This document shows positions 27,269-35,932 of a stretch of 64,000 nucleotides of DNA, in pieces. The translations under genes were made by a program, and so were the position numbers. Origin of the DNA: Betaproteobacteria bacterium (GTDB lineage: Bacteria; Pseudomonadota; Gammaproteobacteria; Burkholderiales; Ga0077523). Location of the stretch: assembly GCA_016125475.1 (NCBI GenBank), contig WGLR01000003.1, positions 257,945 to 321,944 of the forward strand, in the 5' to 3' direction. Each line of letters opens with the position of its first letter. Positions within the stretch are counted from its first letter, which is position 1. A model generated the notes under the pieces. That model searched no databases. It worked only from the letters and a program-made list of their open reading frames with translations, and was not told the origin of the DNA.

Positions 27269-28498
27269 TTGGCGGAAACCGATCTCTCCCGACTGAAGCT
27301 CGCGCGTGGCGAGGACGGCATGCTCGCGAGGACCCGCGGGTCCCGCTGGCGTCGCACCGTGACGGTGGTCCTGGCGGGCGGCCTGCTTCTCGTCGGAGGC
27401 GGCTGGGCGCTCGAGCGGCTGCGCAATGCGCCGGTGGACGTCGAGCAGGCGACCGTCACGACCGCGTTTCCGTACCAGAGCTTCGCGGTGCTCACGGCGA
27501 CGGGCTACGTCGTCGCGCAGCGCAAGGCATCGGTCGCCTCGAAGGCGACCGGCAGGCTCGAGTGGCTCGGGGTCGCGGAGGGCACTCGTGTGCGGGCGGG
27601 CGAGGTGATCGCGCGACTGGAGAGCGAGGACGTTCGGGCCGCGCGTGATCAGGCCGCGGCAGGCCTCAAGGTGGCCCGTGCGAATCTCGAGCAGGCGCGC
27701 GTGGAACTCGCGGACGCGCGCCGGAACCTGAATCGGTCGACCGAGCTTCTCGCGCAGAACTTCGTCTCGCAGTCCGTCCACGACGAGGCCGTCGCGCGGG
27801 TCGACAAGGCCGCCGCGGCCGCGCGCTCGCTCGAGGCGTCGGTCGGCGTGGCGCGCGCCAGCCTGCGATCGGCGGAGATCAGCGTCGAGCAGACACTCAT
27901 CCGCGCGCCGTTCGACGGTGTCGTGCTCACGAAGAGCGCGAACGTGGGGGATGTCGTGACGCCGTTCTCCTCGGCACTCGACACGAAGGGCGCGGTGGTC
28001 ACGATGGCGGACATGTCGACGCTCGAGGTCGAGGCGGACGTCTCGGAGTCCAATCTCTCCAGGGTCCACACCGACCAGCCCGTCGAGATTCAGCTCGACG
28101 CGCTTCCCGACCGGCGTTTCCAGGGCGTGGTGTCGCGAATGGTGCCGACCGTGGACCGCGCGAAGGCGACCGTCACCACGAAGGTGCGGTTCCTGAAGAT
28201 CGATCCGGCCGTCCTGCCCGAGATGAGCGCCAAGGTGACGTTCCTGTCCCGCGACGTGACGCCGGAGCAGCGCGAGGCCCGGACCGCGGTCGCCGCGAGC
28301 GCGGTCCTGCAGCGCGACGGCGCCACCGTCGTCTACGTGATCGAGAACGGTGTCGCGCGCGCGACGCCGGTGCGTGCCGGCGCGAGGATCGGCGACCTCG
28401 TCGAGATCGCCTCCGGCCTCGCGACCGGGCAGAAGGTCGTGCTGAAACCGGCCGGCGAGATCCGGGACGGCACCCGGGTGAAGGCGATCGTGCGTTGA
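27269..28498 (+). CDS. Periplasmic adaptor (MacA/HlyD-like membrane fusion protein)
   Basis: A 409-residue adaptor with one N-terminal membrane helix (about residues 30-50), a lipoyl-like half motif (GRLEWLGVAEGTRVRAGEVI), a coiled-coil hairpin rich in Ala, Arg and Glu (about 120-200), the second lipoyl half (LIRAPFDGVVLTKSANVGDVV) and a beta-barrel domain. It would link inner-membrane ABC permeases to an outer-membrane channel. Start TTG at 27269 with GGAG upstream; a later ATG at 27320 is possible. It is first in an operon with an ATPase and two permeases, with a 7-base gap to the ATPase. Confidence 0.87.
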   Translation: MAETDLSRLKLARGEDGMLARTRGSRWRRTVTVVLAGGLLLVGGGWALERLRNAPVDVEQATVTTAFPYQSFAVLTATGYVVAQRKASVASKATGRLEWLGVAEGTRVRAGEVIARLESEDVRAARDQAAAGLKVARANLEQARVELADARRNLNRSTELLAQNFVSQSVHDEAVARVDKAAAAARSLEASVGVARASLRSAEISVEQTLIRAPFDGVVLTKSANVGDVVTPFSSALDTKGAVVTMADMSTLEVEADVSESNLSRVHTDQPVEIQLDALPDRRFQGVVSRMVPTVDRAKATVTTKVRFLKIDPAVLPEMSAKVTFLSRDVTPEQREARTAVAASAVLQRDGATVVYVIENGVARATPVRAGARIGDLVEIASGLATGQKVVLKPAGEIRDGTRVKAIVR

Positions 28499-28505
28499 GC
28501 GGGCC

Positions 28506-29198
28506 GTGAACGATCCGGTCGTCGAGATCCGCGGGCTCGCGAAGTCCTACCGTCGCGGGGGGCAGATCGTGCCCGTGCTCGAGGCGCTCGACCTCGACAT
28601 CGGCGCAGGGGACTTCATCGCGCTCATGGGGCCCTCCGGATCGGGCAAGAGCACCCTGCTCAACATCATCGCGGGCATCGACAAGCCCGACCGCGGGACC
28701 CTGCGCGTGAACGGCACGGAGATCGTGCGGCTGCGCGAGGCCGAACTCGCGCGGTGGCGCGCGCAGCACATCGGATTCATCTTCCAGTTCTACAACCTGA
28801 TGCCCGTGCTGACGGCCGCGGAGAACGTCGAGCTGCCGCTCCTGCTCACACCCCTCGGGCGAGGGGATCGCCGCCGGCGGGCGGAACTCGCGCTGTCGAT
28901 GGTCGGGCTCGCGGACCGCATGACGCACTATCCCTCCGAGCTCTCCGGCGGCCAGCAGCAGCGCGTCGCGATCGCGCGGGCGATCATCACGGATCCGACA
29001 CTCATCGTCGCGGACGAGCCCACGGGCGACCTGGACCGCGTCGCGGCGGGCGAGATTCTGGACCTCATGGTGCGGCTCAACGCGGAGGCCGGAAAGACGA
29101 TCATCATGGTCACGCACGATCAGCGTGCGGCCGAACGTGCCCGGTCCGTCGTTCACCTCGAGAAGGGGATGATCCGGACCGAGACGGACGCGCCGTAG
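28506..29198 (+). CDS. ABC transporter ATP-binding protein (MacB/LolD type)
   Basis: A 230-residue ATPase with Walker [10 protein letters not shown]-loop [10 protein letters not shown], signature LSGGQQQR, Walker [13 protein letters not shown] and H-loop MVTHDQ. These belong to the MacB/LolD/FtsE-like class, which powers mechanotransmission rather than classic import. GTG start at 28506, seven bases after the adaptor stop. No outer-membrane factor gene is seen, so TolC may be shared. Confidence 0.92.
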   Translation: MNDPVVEIRGLAKSYRRGGQIVPVLEALDLDIGAGDFIALMGPSGSGKSTLLNIIAGIDKPDRGTLRVNGTEIVRLREAELARWRAQHIGFIFQFYNLMPVLTAAENVELPLLLTPLGRGDRRRRAELALSMVGLADRMTHYPSELSGGQQQRVAIARAIITDPTLIVADEPTGDLDRVAAGEILDLMVRLNAEAGKTIIMVTHDQRAAERARSVVHLEKGMIRTETDAP

Positions 29199-29228
29199 GC
29201 ACGCCCGGCATCGCGGAGGTCCTGCACC

Positions 29229-30383
29229 GTGCTCCTGCGCCTCGTGATCCGCAACGCCCTGCGCCACAAGCTGCGGACCGTGCTCACGATCGTCGGACTC
29301 GTGGTCGCGGTACTGGCGTTCGGGCTGCTGGGCACCGTGGTCGACGCCTGGTACGCGGGCGCGGAAGGTGCCTCGTCCACCCGCCTGGTGACGCGCAACG
29401 CGGTCTCGCTCTCGTTCCCGCTTCCCATCACCTATCGGGAGAAGATCCGGCGCGTGGACGGCGTGACCGCCGTGTCGACCGCGAACTGGTTCGGCGGCGT
29501 GTACGTATCGGAGCGGAACTTCTTTCCGCAGTTCGCGGTGGCGGGGGAAACGTACTTCCGGCTCTATCCCGAATACGTCGTTCGCGAGGACGACATGAAG
29601 GCCTTCCTGCGAGACCGGAAGGGCGCGATCGTGGGGCGCAAGCTCGCGGACACGTACGGGTGGAAGGTGGGCGACATCGTGCCGCTCCGGGGCACGATCT
29701 ACGCGGGCAACTGGACGTTCGTGGTGCGCGGCATCTACGACGGAAAGGACCGGAAGACCGACACCTCGCAGTTCTTCTTCCACTGGGAGTACCTCAACGA
29801 GCGCGTGCGGCAGCTGTTCCCGCGTCGCGCGGACACAGTCGGGGTGTACGTGGTCGGCATAGACGATCCCGACCGGGCAGCCGAGATCTCGCGGACGATC
29901 GACGAGCAGTTCCGCAATTCGCTCGCCGAGACGCTCACCGAGACCGAGAAGGCCTTCCAGCTCGGCTTCGTTTCGATGACGGAGGCCATCGTCGTCGCGA
30001 TCCGCATCGTCTCCTACCTCGTGATCTTCATCATCATGGCCGTCATGGCGAACACCATGGCCATGAGTTCGCGCGAGCGTTCGGCCGAATACGCGACGCT
30101 GAAGGCGCTGGGTTTCGGCCCGGGTCGCGTGGGCGCGCTCGTGTTCGGCGAGTCGCTCGCGATCGCACTGATCGGCGGCGCGATCGGGATCGCCGCGACC
30201 TTTCCCGTCGCGGCGCGATTCGGCAAGGCGATGGGATCGCTGTTTCCGGTGTTCAACGTCTCCGAGGGCACCGTGCTGCTGCAGGCCGCCTGCGCGGTGA
30301 CCGTGGGGGTCGTCGCCGCGATCGCTCCGGCGATCCGTGCGGCGCGCGTGGGGATCGCGGAGGGGCTGCGGGCGGTGGGATGA
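29229..30383 (+). CDS. ABC transporter permease, FtsX/MacB-like (first)
   Basis: A 384-residue permease with the MacB architecture: one N-terminal helix (LRTVLTIVGLVVAVLAFGLL), a large periplasmic domain (about residues 45-260) and three C-terminal helices including VAIRIVSYLVIFIIMAVMA. The segment SSRERSAEYATLKALGFGPG is the coupling region that touches the ATPase. The second permease is a separate gene downstream, so the transporter is probably a heterodimer rather than a MacB homodimer. Confidence 0.87.
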   Translation: MLLRLVIRNALRHKLRTVLTIVGLVVAVLAFGLLGTVVDAWYAGAEGASSTRLVTRNAVSLSFPLPITYREKIRRVDGVTAVSTANWFGGVYVSERNFFPQFAVAGETYFRLYPEYVVREDDMKAFLRDRKGAIVGRKLADTYGWKVGDIVPLRGTIYAGNWTFVVRGIYDGKDRKTDTSQFFFHWEYLNERVRQLFPRRADTVGVYVVGIDDPDRAAEISRTIDEQFRNSLAETLTETEKAFQLGFVSMTEAIVVAIRIVSYLVIFIIMAVMANTMAMSSRERSAEYATLKALGFGPGRVGALVFGESLAIALIGGAIGIAATFPVAARFGKAMGSLFPVFNVSEGTVLLQAACAVTVGVVAAIAPAIRAARVGIAEGLRAVG

Positions 30384-30592
30384 TGGGTCAAAGGCGATAG
30401 GCGATAGGCGAGGGGCGATAGGTGCGCCTCCCCCCGCTTGCGGGGGAAGGCGGGTAGGGGGGTACGTGAATGCCCCCACCCCAGCCCTCCCCCGCGTCGC
30501 GGGGGAGGGGGCGTCGTGCGCTGACGCGGGGGCAGTGTGCCCCGAACCCCGAACCCCGAACCCCGAACCCCGAACCCCGAACCCCGAACCCC
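30384..30592. repeat. REP-like element with (CCCCGAA)7 tract inside an operon
   Basis: The 209-base gap between two permease genes is a mosaic of GGCGATAGG repeats, two strong palindromes (30431-30446 and 30485-30509, the second with 12-bp arms), and seven exact copies of CCCCGAA at 30540-30588 ending in CCCC directly against the next ATG. A 35-base stretch, 30516-30550, recurs with one mismatch at 40913-40947 in the same orientation. This is an extragenic dispersed repeat, not a gene. Confidence 0.85.
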
Positions 30593-31759
30593 ATGCCCCT
30601 CCCGCTCTCCTACAACGTCCGCAATCTCTGGGCACGCAAGCTCACGACCGCGCTCACGGCGGGCGGGATGGCGCTCGTCGTGTTCGTGTTCGCGACCGTG
30701 CTCATGCTGGAGCAGGGCCTGCGCGACACGCTGGTCGGCACGGGCAGCTACGACAACGCGCTCGTCATCCGCCGGGCAGCCGGCACCGAAGTCCAGAGCA
30801 CCGTGGACCGTGCCCAGGCCAACGTCGTGGAGAGCCGGCCCGAGGTCGCGCTCGGGCCGGACGGTGCGCCACTCGTCTCGAAGGAGGTCGTCGTCCTGAT
30901 CTCGCTCGACAAGCGCGGCTCGGGCGGGCCGTCGAACGTCGTGATCCGCGGTGTCGGGCCCGCTGCCCTCACGCTGCGTCCCCAGGTGCGCATCGTCGAA
31001 GGACGGACGTTCCGGCCCGGCAGCTCGGAGATCATCGTGGGGCGGGGCATCGCGGAAAGGTTCCAGGGCACCTCCCTCGGCCAGCGCATGAAGTTCGGCA
31101 TGCGCGAGTGGACGGTGGTCGGCCTCTTCGATGCAGGTGGAAGCGGCTTCGATTCCGAGATCTGGGGCGACTCCGACCAGATGATGCAGGCGTTCCGGCG
31201 CACGATGTTCTCTTCCGTGGTCCTCCGCCTGAACGACACCACGGCATTTCCCCGCCTCGAGGACGCTCTCGAATCCGACCCGAGGCTCACGGTCGAGGCG
31301 AAGCGCGAGGCGGTGTTCTACGCGGAACAGTCCGAGACGCTCGCTCGTTTCATCCGGATCCTCGGGCTCACGCTCTCGGTCATCTTCTCGATCGGCGCGG
31401 TGATCGGCGCGATGATCACGATGTACGCGTCGGTCGCGAACCGCACGGCGGAGATCGGGACGCTGCGTGCCCTCGGGTTCCAGCGCGGGAGCATCCTCAC
31501 CGCGTTCCTCGTGGAGGCGGTCGCACTCGGGCTCGCCGGCGGCGTCGTCGGGGTGGCGGCGGCCTCGGCGATGCAGCTGGTCACGATCTCCACGATGAAC
31601 TGGCAGTCGTTTTCCGAGATCGCGTTCAGCTTCCGTCTGACACCGGGCATCACGGTGGCGTCGCTCGGGTTCGCGGCGACCATGGGGCTGGTCGGGGGTG
31701 TCCTGCCCGCCGCCCGGGCGGCGCGCCTCGCGATCGTCGATGCCCTGCGTGCCGCGTGA
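30593..31759 (+). CDS. ABC transporter permease, FtsX/MacB-like (second)
   Basis: A 388-residue partner permease with an N-terminal helix (LTTALTAGGMALVVFVFATV), a periplasmic domain and three C-terminal helices (LTLSVIFSIGAVIGAMITMY, VEAVALGLAGGVVGVAAASA and a last one near the C terminus). The coupling segment NRTAEIGTLRALGFQRGS is present. The ATG at 30593 fits the family but follows CCCC with no ribosome binding site, because the repeat element abuts it. The frame is open upstream through the repeat to 30470, so an N-terminally extended Pro/Asn/Glu-rich form is possible. Confidence 0.85.
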   Translation: MPLPLSYNVRNLWARKLTTALTAGGMALVVFVFATVLMLEQGLRDTLVGTGSYDNALVIRRAAGTEVQSTVDRAQANVVESRPEVALGPDGAPLVSKEVVVLISLDKRGSGGPSNVVIRGVGPAALTLRPQVRIVEGRTFRPGSSEIIVGRGIAERFQGTSLGQRMKFGMREWTVVGLFDAGGSGFDSEIWGDSDQMMQAFRRTMFSSVVLRLNDTTAFPRLEDALESDPRLTVEAKREAVFYAEQSETLARFIRILGLTLSVIFSIGAVIGAMITMYASVANRTAEIGTLRALGFQRGSILTAFLVEAVALGLAGGVVGVAAASAMQLVTISTMNWQSFSEIAFSFRLTPGITVASLGFAATMGLVGGVLPAARAARLAIVDALRAA

Positions 31760-31871
31760 CCCGTGCGCCACGCCTCACGGCGTGGTCCGCCCGCACGGCG
31801 GGAGCTTCTGAGGGATACTCGCACCGGCACCATCGCCTGCCGTCGCGCACAACCACCAAGAATCTCATGCC

Positions 31872-33020
31872 ATGAAAATCGTCGACATCAATGTACATCC
31901 GCTGCGGACGCCGCTCGAGACGCCCTTCGCGTTCTCCCAGGGGTGGGTCCGTTCACGCTCGGCCACGCTCGTCGAGGTCGTCACGGACGAGGGCATCACG
32001 GGCTGGGGCGAAGCGTTCGCCCAGGGACTGGAGCCGCCCCAGATCGCTGCGGCCGTGATCGAGTCCGCCCTCAAGCCGCTTCTCATGAACGAGGATCCGC
32101 TCGCCACCGAGGTGCTCTGGCACCGCATGTACCACGCGACCCGCGACTACGGCAGGAAGGGATCCGTCACCGCGGGCATCAGCGCGATCGACATCGCGTT
32201 GTGGGACATTGCCGGACAGGCCTATGGCGTGCCCGTGCACAGACTCCTCGGCGGTGCGTTCCGCACGCGCGTGCAGGCGTATGCAACCGGCTTCTACCGC
32301 ATTACGGGACAGGGCGAGGCGTCCCGTCTCGGCGAGGAGGCGATCGCGCATTTCGAGGCGGGCTTCCGCGCCATGAAGGTCAAGCTGGGGTACGGCCTCG
32401 CGGACGACCTCCAGGTCATGAAGGAGGTGGGGCGCAGCCTCGCGGGTCGCGGCGTGACGCTCATGGTGGACACCAACCACGCGTACGGCGTCGCGGACGC
32501 CATCCGTCTCGGGTACGGCCTCGCGGATTACGACCTGCGCTGGTACGAGGAGCCCGTCGCACCGGAACACATCGGCGGCTACCGAGAGGTGCGCGACCGG
32601 CTTCCCATGCCGATCGCGGGTGGCGAGAACGAGCACACGCTTTACGGCTTCCGCGACTTCCTCGGCGCGGGCGCGGTCGACATCGCGCAGCCCGACCTGG
32701 GCTCCGTCGGCGGATTCAGTGCGTGCCGTCACGTGATCGCGCTCGCACAGGCGCACGGCGTCCAGATCAATCCGCACGTGTGGGGCTCGGCCATCGCGCA
32801 GGCCGCCTCGCTGCAGCTCATCGCCGCCGTGCCCGTCGCCCACCACAACGTGTTCGCGGAAGAGCCCATCTTCGAGTATGACCGCTCGTCCCATCCGTTC
32901 CGGCAGCTGCTCGTCCGGGAACCGGTCACGCAGCAGGGCGGCTGGATCGACATCCCGCAGCGTCCCGGTCTGGGCGTCGAGGTCGACCGGGACGTGATCG
33001 AGAAGTACCGCATTCGGTGA
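31872..33020 (+). CDS. Mandelate racemase/muconate lactonizing family enzyme
   Basis: A 382-residue enolase-superfamily protein. The N-terminal capping domain is followed by a barrel with MKVKLGYG (KxK catalytic lysine), the metal ligands in MVDTNHAY, WYEEPV and AGGENE, and NPHVWGS carrying the likely catalytic His. The superfamily abstracts an alpha proton from carboxylates; the pattern best fits a sugar-acid dehydratase or racemase. The substrate is not identifiable. It lies 112 bases after the ABC operon and appears separately expressed. Confidence 0.85.
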   Translation: MKIVDINVHPLRTPLETPFAFSQGWVRSRSATLVEVVTDEGITGWGEAFAQGLEPPQIAAAVIESALKPLLMNEDPLATEVLWHRMYHATRDYGRKGSVTAGISAIDIALWDIAGQAYGVPVHRLLGGAFRTRVQAYATGFYRITGQGEASRLGEEAIAHFEAGFRAMKVKLGYGLADDLQVMKEVGRSLAGRGVTLMVDTNHAYGVADAIRLGYGLADYDLRWYEEPVAPEHIGGYREVRDRLPMPIAGGENEHTLYGFRDFLGAGAVDIAQPDLGSVGGFSACRHVIALAQAHGVQINPHVWGSAIAQAASLQLIAAVPVAHHNVFAEEPIFEYDRSSHPFRQLLVREPVTQQGGWIDIPQRPGLGVEVDRDVIEKYRIR

Positions 33021-33104
33021 GCTGCGCGGGGTCCGTTTTGGTGCGCCTGCGGTCGTGACGCACCTGCGTGGAGCCGTGGCGTCCGGGTGAATGATCGCAA
33101 CACC

Positions 33105-33212
33105 ATGAATATGCGCAAGATGATTCCGGGCACGCCCCTTGCGAATGACATGATCGGTGACGACCGGAGTCCGGATCTCCGGAGTCCGGTCGCCCACCGA
33201 GATCCTCCGTGA
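33105..33212 (+). CDS. Possible small ORF or sRNA ending at a terminator
   Basis: A 35-codon ORF (MNMRKMIPGTPLANDMIGDD onward) that stops four bases before a strong terminator stem. It contains a duplicated CCGGAGTCCGG block at about 33163-33188. No ribosome binding site is visible, and no family is recognised. The terminator needs a transcript, so the region could also be a small RNA or the 3' end of the preceding enzyme mRNA. The rest of the 318-base gap 33021-33338 shows nothing else. Confidence 0.25.
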   Translation: MNMRKMIPGTPLANDMIGDDRSPDLRSPVAHRDPP

Positions 33213-33216
33213 CTTC

Positions 33217-33245
33217 AAGCCTGCCCGCGTGGCAGGCTTTTTTTT
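33217..33245 (+). terminator. Strong Rho-independent terminator
   Basis: AAGCCTGCC pairs perfectly with GGCAGGCTT around CGCGT, followed by eight T. It ends the enolase-superfamily gene transcript and/or the small ORF just upstream. Confidence 0.93.
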
Positions 33246-33338
33246 CGTGATCCGTTTCCTGCGCGGCGTTCCCGCGCACGCCGGCCTGCCGTTTCCGCGA
33301 TAATCGCGCGTCTGGCCGCAGGGGCCGGGAGTCACGGG

Positions 33339-33908
33339 ATGATCGAACGCATCTTCGAGCGCACGCTCTGGAACAGCCGGTTCGTGGTGGTGGTCGCGGT
33401 CGTCGCGAGCATGGTCGCTGCCATCGGCGTGTTCTACATCACGACGGTCGACGTCTGGTACGCGATCGCGCACATCGTCGACTACGCGAATCCGCTCATG
33501 AGCGCGGCCGAGCGCAAGGCGCTGCACGACGACACGGTCACGCACATCGTGGAGGTCGTGGACGGTTACCTTCTCGCGACCGTGATGCTGATCTTCGCGC
33601 TCGGGCTGTACGAACTGTTCGTGAGCGACATCGACGAGGCCCGCGGCTCGCGCGCGTCGAGCAAGATCCTCGTGATCGAGACGCTGGACGACCTCAAGAC
33701 CCGGCTCGCGAAGGTCATCCTGATGATCCTCGTCGTGAAGCTCTTCGAACACGCGGTGAAGATGCAGCTCACCGGCGTGCTCGACCTGCTGTACCTCGGT
33801 GCGAGCATCGCGCTCGTGGGCCTTGCGCTCTATCTGACGCACGCATCGGAGGGACACGCGGAGCCGCGGACGCGTGCGGGAGACGAACGGCCGGGCACGC
33901 CGCACTGA
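33339..33908 (+). CDS. yqhA: YqhA family (UPF0114) membrane protein
   Basis: A 189-residue inner-membrane protein with about four helices: FVVVVAVVASMVAAIGVFYI, TVMLIFALGLYELFVSDID, VILMILVVKLFEHAV and LLYLGASIALVGLALYL. The ELFVSDID and VKLFE motifs are hallmarks of the YqhA family, whose role is not established. ATG start at 33339. It stands alone and converges on a small exported protein gene. Confidence 0.85.
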   Translation: MIERIFERTLWNSRFVVVVAVVASMVAAIGVFYITTVDVWYAIAHIVDYANPLMSAAERKALHDDTVTHIVEVVDGYLLATVMLIFALGLYELFVSDIDEARGSRASSKILVIETLDDLKTRLAKVILMILVVKLFEHAVKMQLTGVLDLLYLGASIALVGLALYLTHASEGHAEPRTRAGDERPGTPH

Positions 33909-33912
33909 GGTT

Positions 33913-34158
33913 TCATCGCGCCGGAGTCGGCGGAGGCGTCCCGTCCTTGCGTGCGCGTTCGTCCGTGTCGGGAGGCGAGGCAGGCCGCACCCCGTGCTCG
34001 CGACGGTAGTACTCGAGCCACTGGGAGACGTTGCCTTCCTGGACCTTCTGTGCGGCGTCCGGGCTGCCGGATTTCCCGTGCGGCGGCGGCACGTCGGCGG
34101 CCGCGCAGAAGAGCGGGATGCAGGCGAGAAGAAGTGAGAGCGGGCGGTGTGCGGGCAT
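33913..34158 (-). CDS. Small exported protein, unknown function
   Basis: An 81-residue protein with a signal peptide (MPAHRPLSLLLACIPLFCAA) and a hydrophilic mature part containing AQKVQEGNVSQWLEYYRREH. No family recognised. The Cys at 18 might be a lipobox cysteine but the motif is poor. The ribosome binding site is weak. It lies five bases from the convergent yqhA stop. Confidence 0.5.
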   Translation of the reverse strand: MPAHRPLSLLLACIPLFCAAADVPPPHGKSGSPDAAQKVQEGNVSQWLEYYRREHGVRPASPPDTDERARKDGTPPPTPAR

Positions 34159-34252
34159 GCGCGGAATTGTATGCGCTCGGGTGTCCCGACGGACCGTCCG
34201 GATTGGTGAAATGCATGCCCGGGACCGGGCCAGGAAATGCAAGGAAGGAGCA

Positions 34253-35932
34253 ATGTTCGATCTCATCATCAGGAACGCGCGCATCGTCGACGGAACGGGG
34301 CGCCCCGCCTGCGCCGGTGACGTCGCGGTCGAGGGCGGTTTCATACGGGCGGTGGGCGACGTCTCCGGGCCCGCACGGGAAACGATCGACGCGCAGGGCC
34401 TGATCCTCGCCCCGGGTATCGTCGACACGCACACGCACTACGATGCCCAGGTCACCTGGGATCCGTTCGTGTCACCGTCGCCGTCGCTGGGCGTCACGAC
34501 CGTGATCATGGGCAACTGCGGCTTCACGCTCGCACCGTGCCGACCCGCCGACCGGGACATCACGATGCGCAATCTCACCCACGTCGAGGGCATGTCGCTC
34601 GCGGCGCTCACGTCGGGCGTGCGGTGGGAGTTCGAGACGTTCCCGGAATATCTCTCGTTTCTCGAGCGTCGCGGTGTCGGCGTGAACGTGGCCGTGTTCG
34701 TGGGCCACTCGTCCGTGCGGACCTGGGCACTTCGCGACCAGGCATCGAAGCGGGCGGCCACGCCGGACGAGATCGCCGCGATGCGCGAGGTCGTGCTGGA
34801 GGCCCTGCGTGCCGGGGCGGTCGGCTTCTCCACGACGACGTCGTCGCAGCACAACGGGGAGGGCGGGATTCCGATGCCGTCGCGTCTCGCGGACGAGGAC
34901 GAGATGCTCGCGCTCACGGGCGCGCTCGGCGAGGCCGGCCGCGGCGTGTTCATGATGACGAAGGACGCGAACGAACGCGTGCCGCGGTTCGAGGCATGGG
35001 CCGCGGCGGCGCGCAGGCCCTTCGTGATCGCGGCGCTGCTGCACAGCAACGTGACGCCCGAGGCCGTCTTCGAGGATCTGGAAAGCATGGGGGACGCGCG
35101 TGCCCGCGATCACGTCATTCGCGGCGCGGTGTCGGCGTGCCCGCTCACCATGGAATTCACGCTCAAGGCGCCCTACGTCTTCGAGGGCCTGCGCGCGTGG
35201 CGTCCCGCGATGGAGGCCGCCGACGACCGTGCGTATCGGGCGCTGCTCGCGAGTGCGGACTTCCGTGCGAACCTGCGGGACGAACTGGCCCGGCCGCAAC
35301 GGCGCCTCTTCAACGGGGAGTGGGACCGTGTCGCGGTCCTCAAGGTCCGCGACGCCGCGCACGCCGCGTTCGAGGGCCGGTCCGTGGCCGAGCTCGCCGC
35401 GGAGGCGGGCAGGCAGCCGTTCGACTGGCTGCTCGATCTCGCGCTCGCCGAGGACCTCGAGACCTATTTCGCCGCGACACTGCTCAATTCCGACGAGCAC
35501 GCGGTCGGACGGCTGCTCACCGATCCGAATGCACTGATCTCGCTGTCCGACGCCGGGGCGCACCTCGAATTCCTCTGCGACGCGGGCTTCGCAGTGCACG
35601 TCCTCGGACACTGGGTCAGGGAGGCCGGAATCATGTCGCTCGAGGCGGCGATACACCGGATGACCGGCGAGCCCGCCGCGCTCTTCGGCCTGCGCGGGCG
35701 CGGCGTGGTGGCGCCGGGTGCGCACGCGGACCTCTTCCTCTTCGATCCCGCGACGGTCGGTCGCGGACGCACCCGCCGCGTGAACGACCTGCCTGCCGGG
35801 GCTTCGCGTCTCGTCACCCCGGCGGTGGGCGTGCACGGGGTGTGGGTGAACGGCACGCGTCTCGTGGACGAGAACGGGCCGGTCGCGAACACGCCGCTGG
35901 CGGGCGCCGTCCTGCGGGAATTCGACGCGTGA
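34253..35932 (+). CDS. N-acyl-D-amino-acid deacylase family amidohydrolase
   Basis: A 559-residue metal-dependent amidohydrolase of the D-aminoacylase type. N-terminal motif FDLIIRNARIVDGTGRP, metal motif GIVDTHTHYDAQ (HxH), a conserved NCGFTLAP stretch, HSSVR, and the late SLSDAGAHLEFL with its Asp ligand. The C-terminal small domain has GVVAPGAHADLFLFDP. Start ATG at 34253 with AAGGAAGGAG upstream. It overlaps the CoA-transferase gene by GTGA and heads a three-gene operon. The actual substrate (N-acyl D-residue or another cyclic amide) is not certain. Confidence 0.87.
   Translation: MFDLIIRNARIVDGTGRPACAGDVAVEGGFIRAVGDVSGPARETIDAQGLILAPGIVDTHTHYDAQVTWDPFVSPSPSLGVTTVIMGNCGFTLAPCRPADRDITMRNLTHVEGMSLAALTSGVRWEFETFPEYLSFLERRGVGVNVAVFVGHSSVRTWALRDQASKRAATPDEIAAMREVVLEALRAGAVGFSTTTSSQHNGEGGIPMPSRLADEDEMLALTGALGEAGRGVFMMTKDANERVPRFEAWAAAARRPFVIAALLHSNVTPEAVFEDLESMGDARARDHVIRGAVSACPLTMEFTLKAPYVFEGLRAWRPAMEAADDRAYRALLASADFRANLRDELARPQRRLFNGEWDRVAVLKVRDAAHAAFEGRSVAELAAEAGRQPFDWLLDLALAEDLETYFAATLLNSDEHAVGRLLTDPNALISLSDAGAHLEFLCDAGFAVHVLGHWVREAGIMSLEAAIHRMTGEPAALFGLRGRGVVAPGAHADLFLFDPATVGRGRTRRVNDLPAGASRLVTPAVGVHGVWVNGTRLVDENGPVANTPLAGAVLREFDA

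Noticed and set aside
30540-30588. CCCCGAA heptamers considered as telomere-like DNA or an origin iteron array
   Set aside because: The tract is internal to an operon, has no replication gene nearby, and shares its flank with another dispersed copy.
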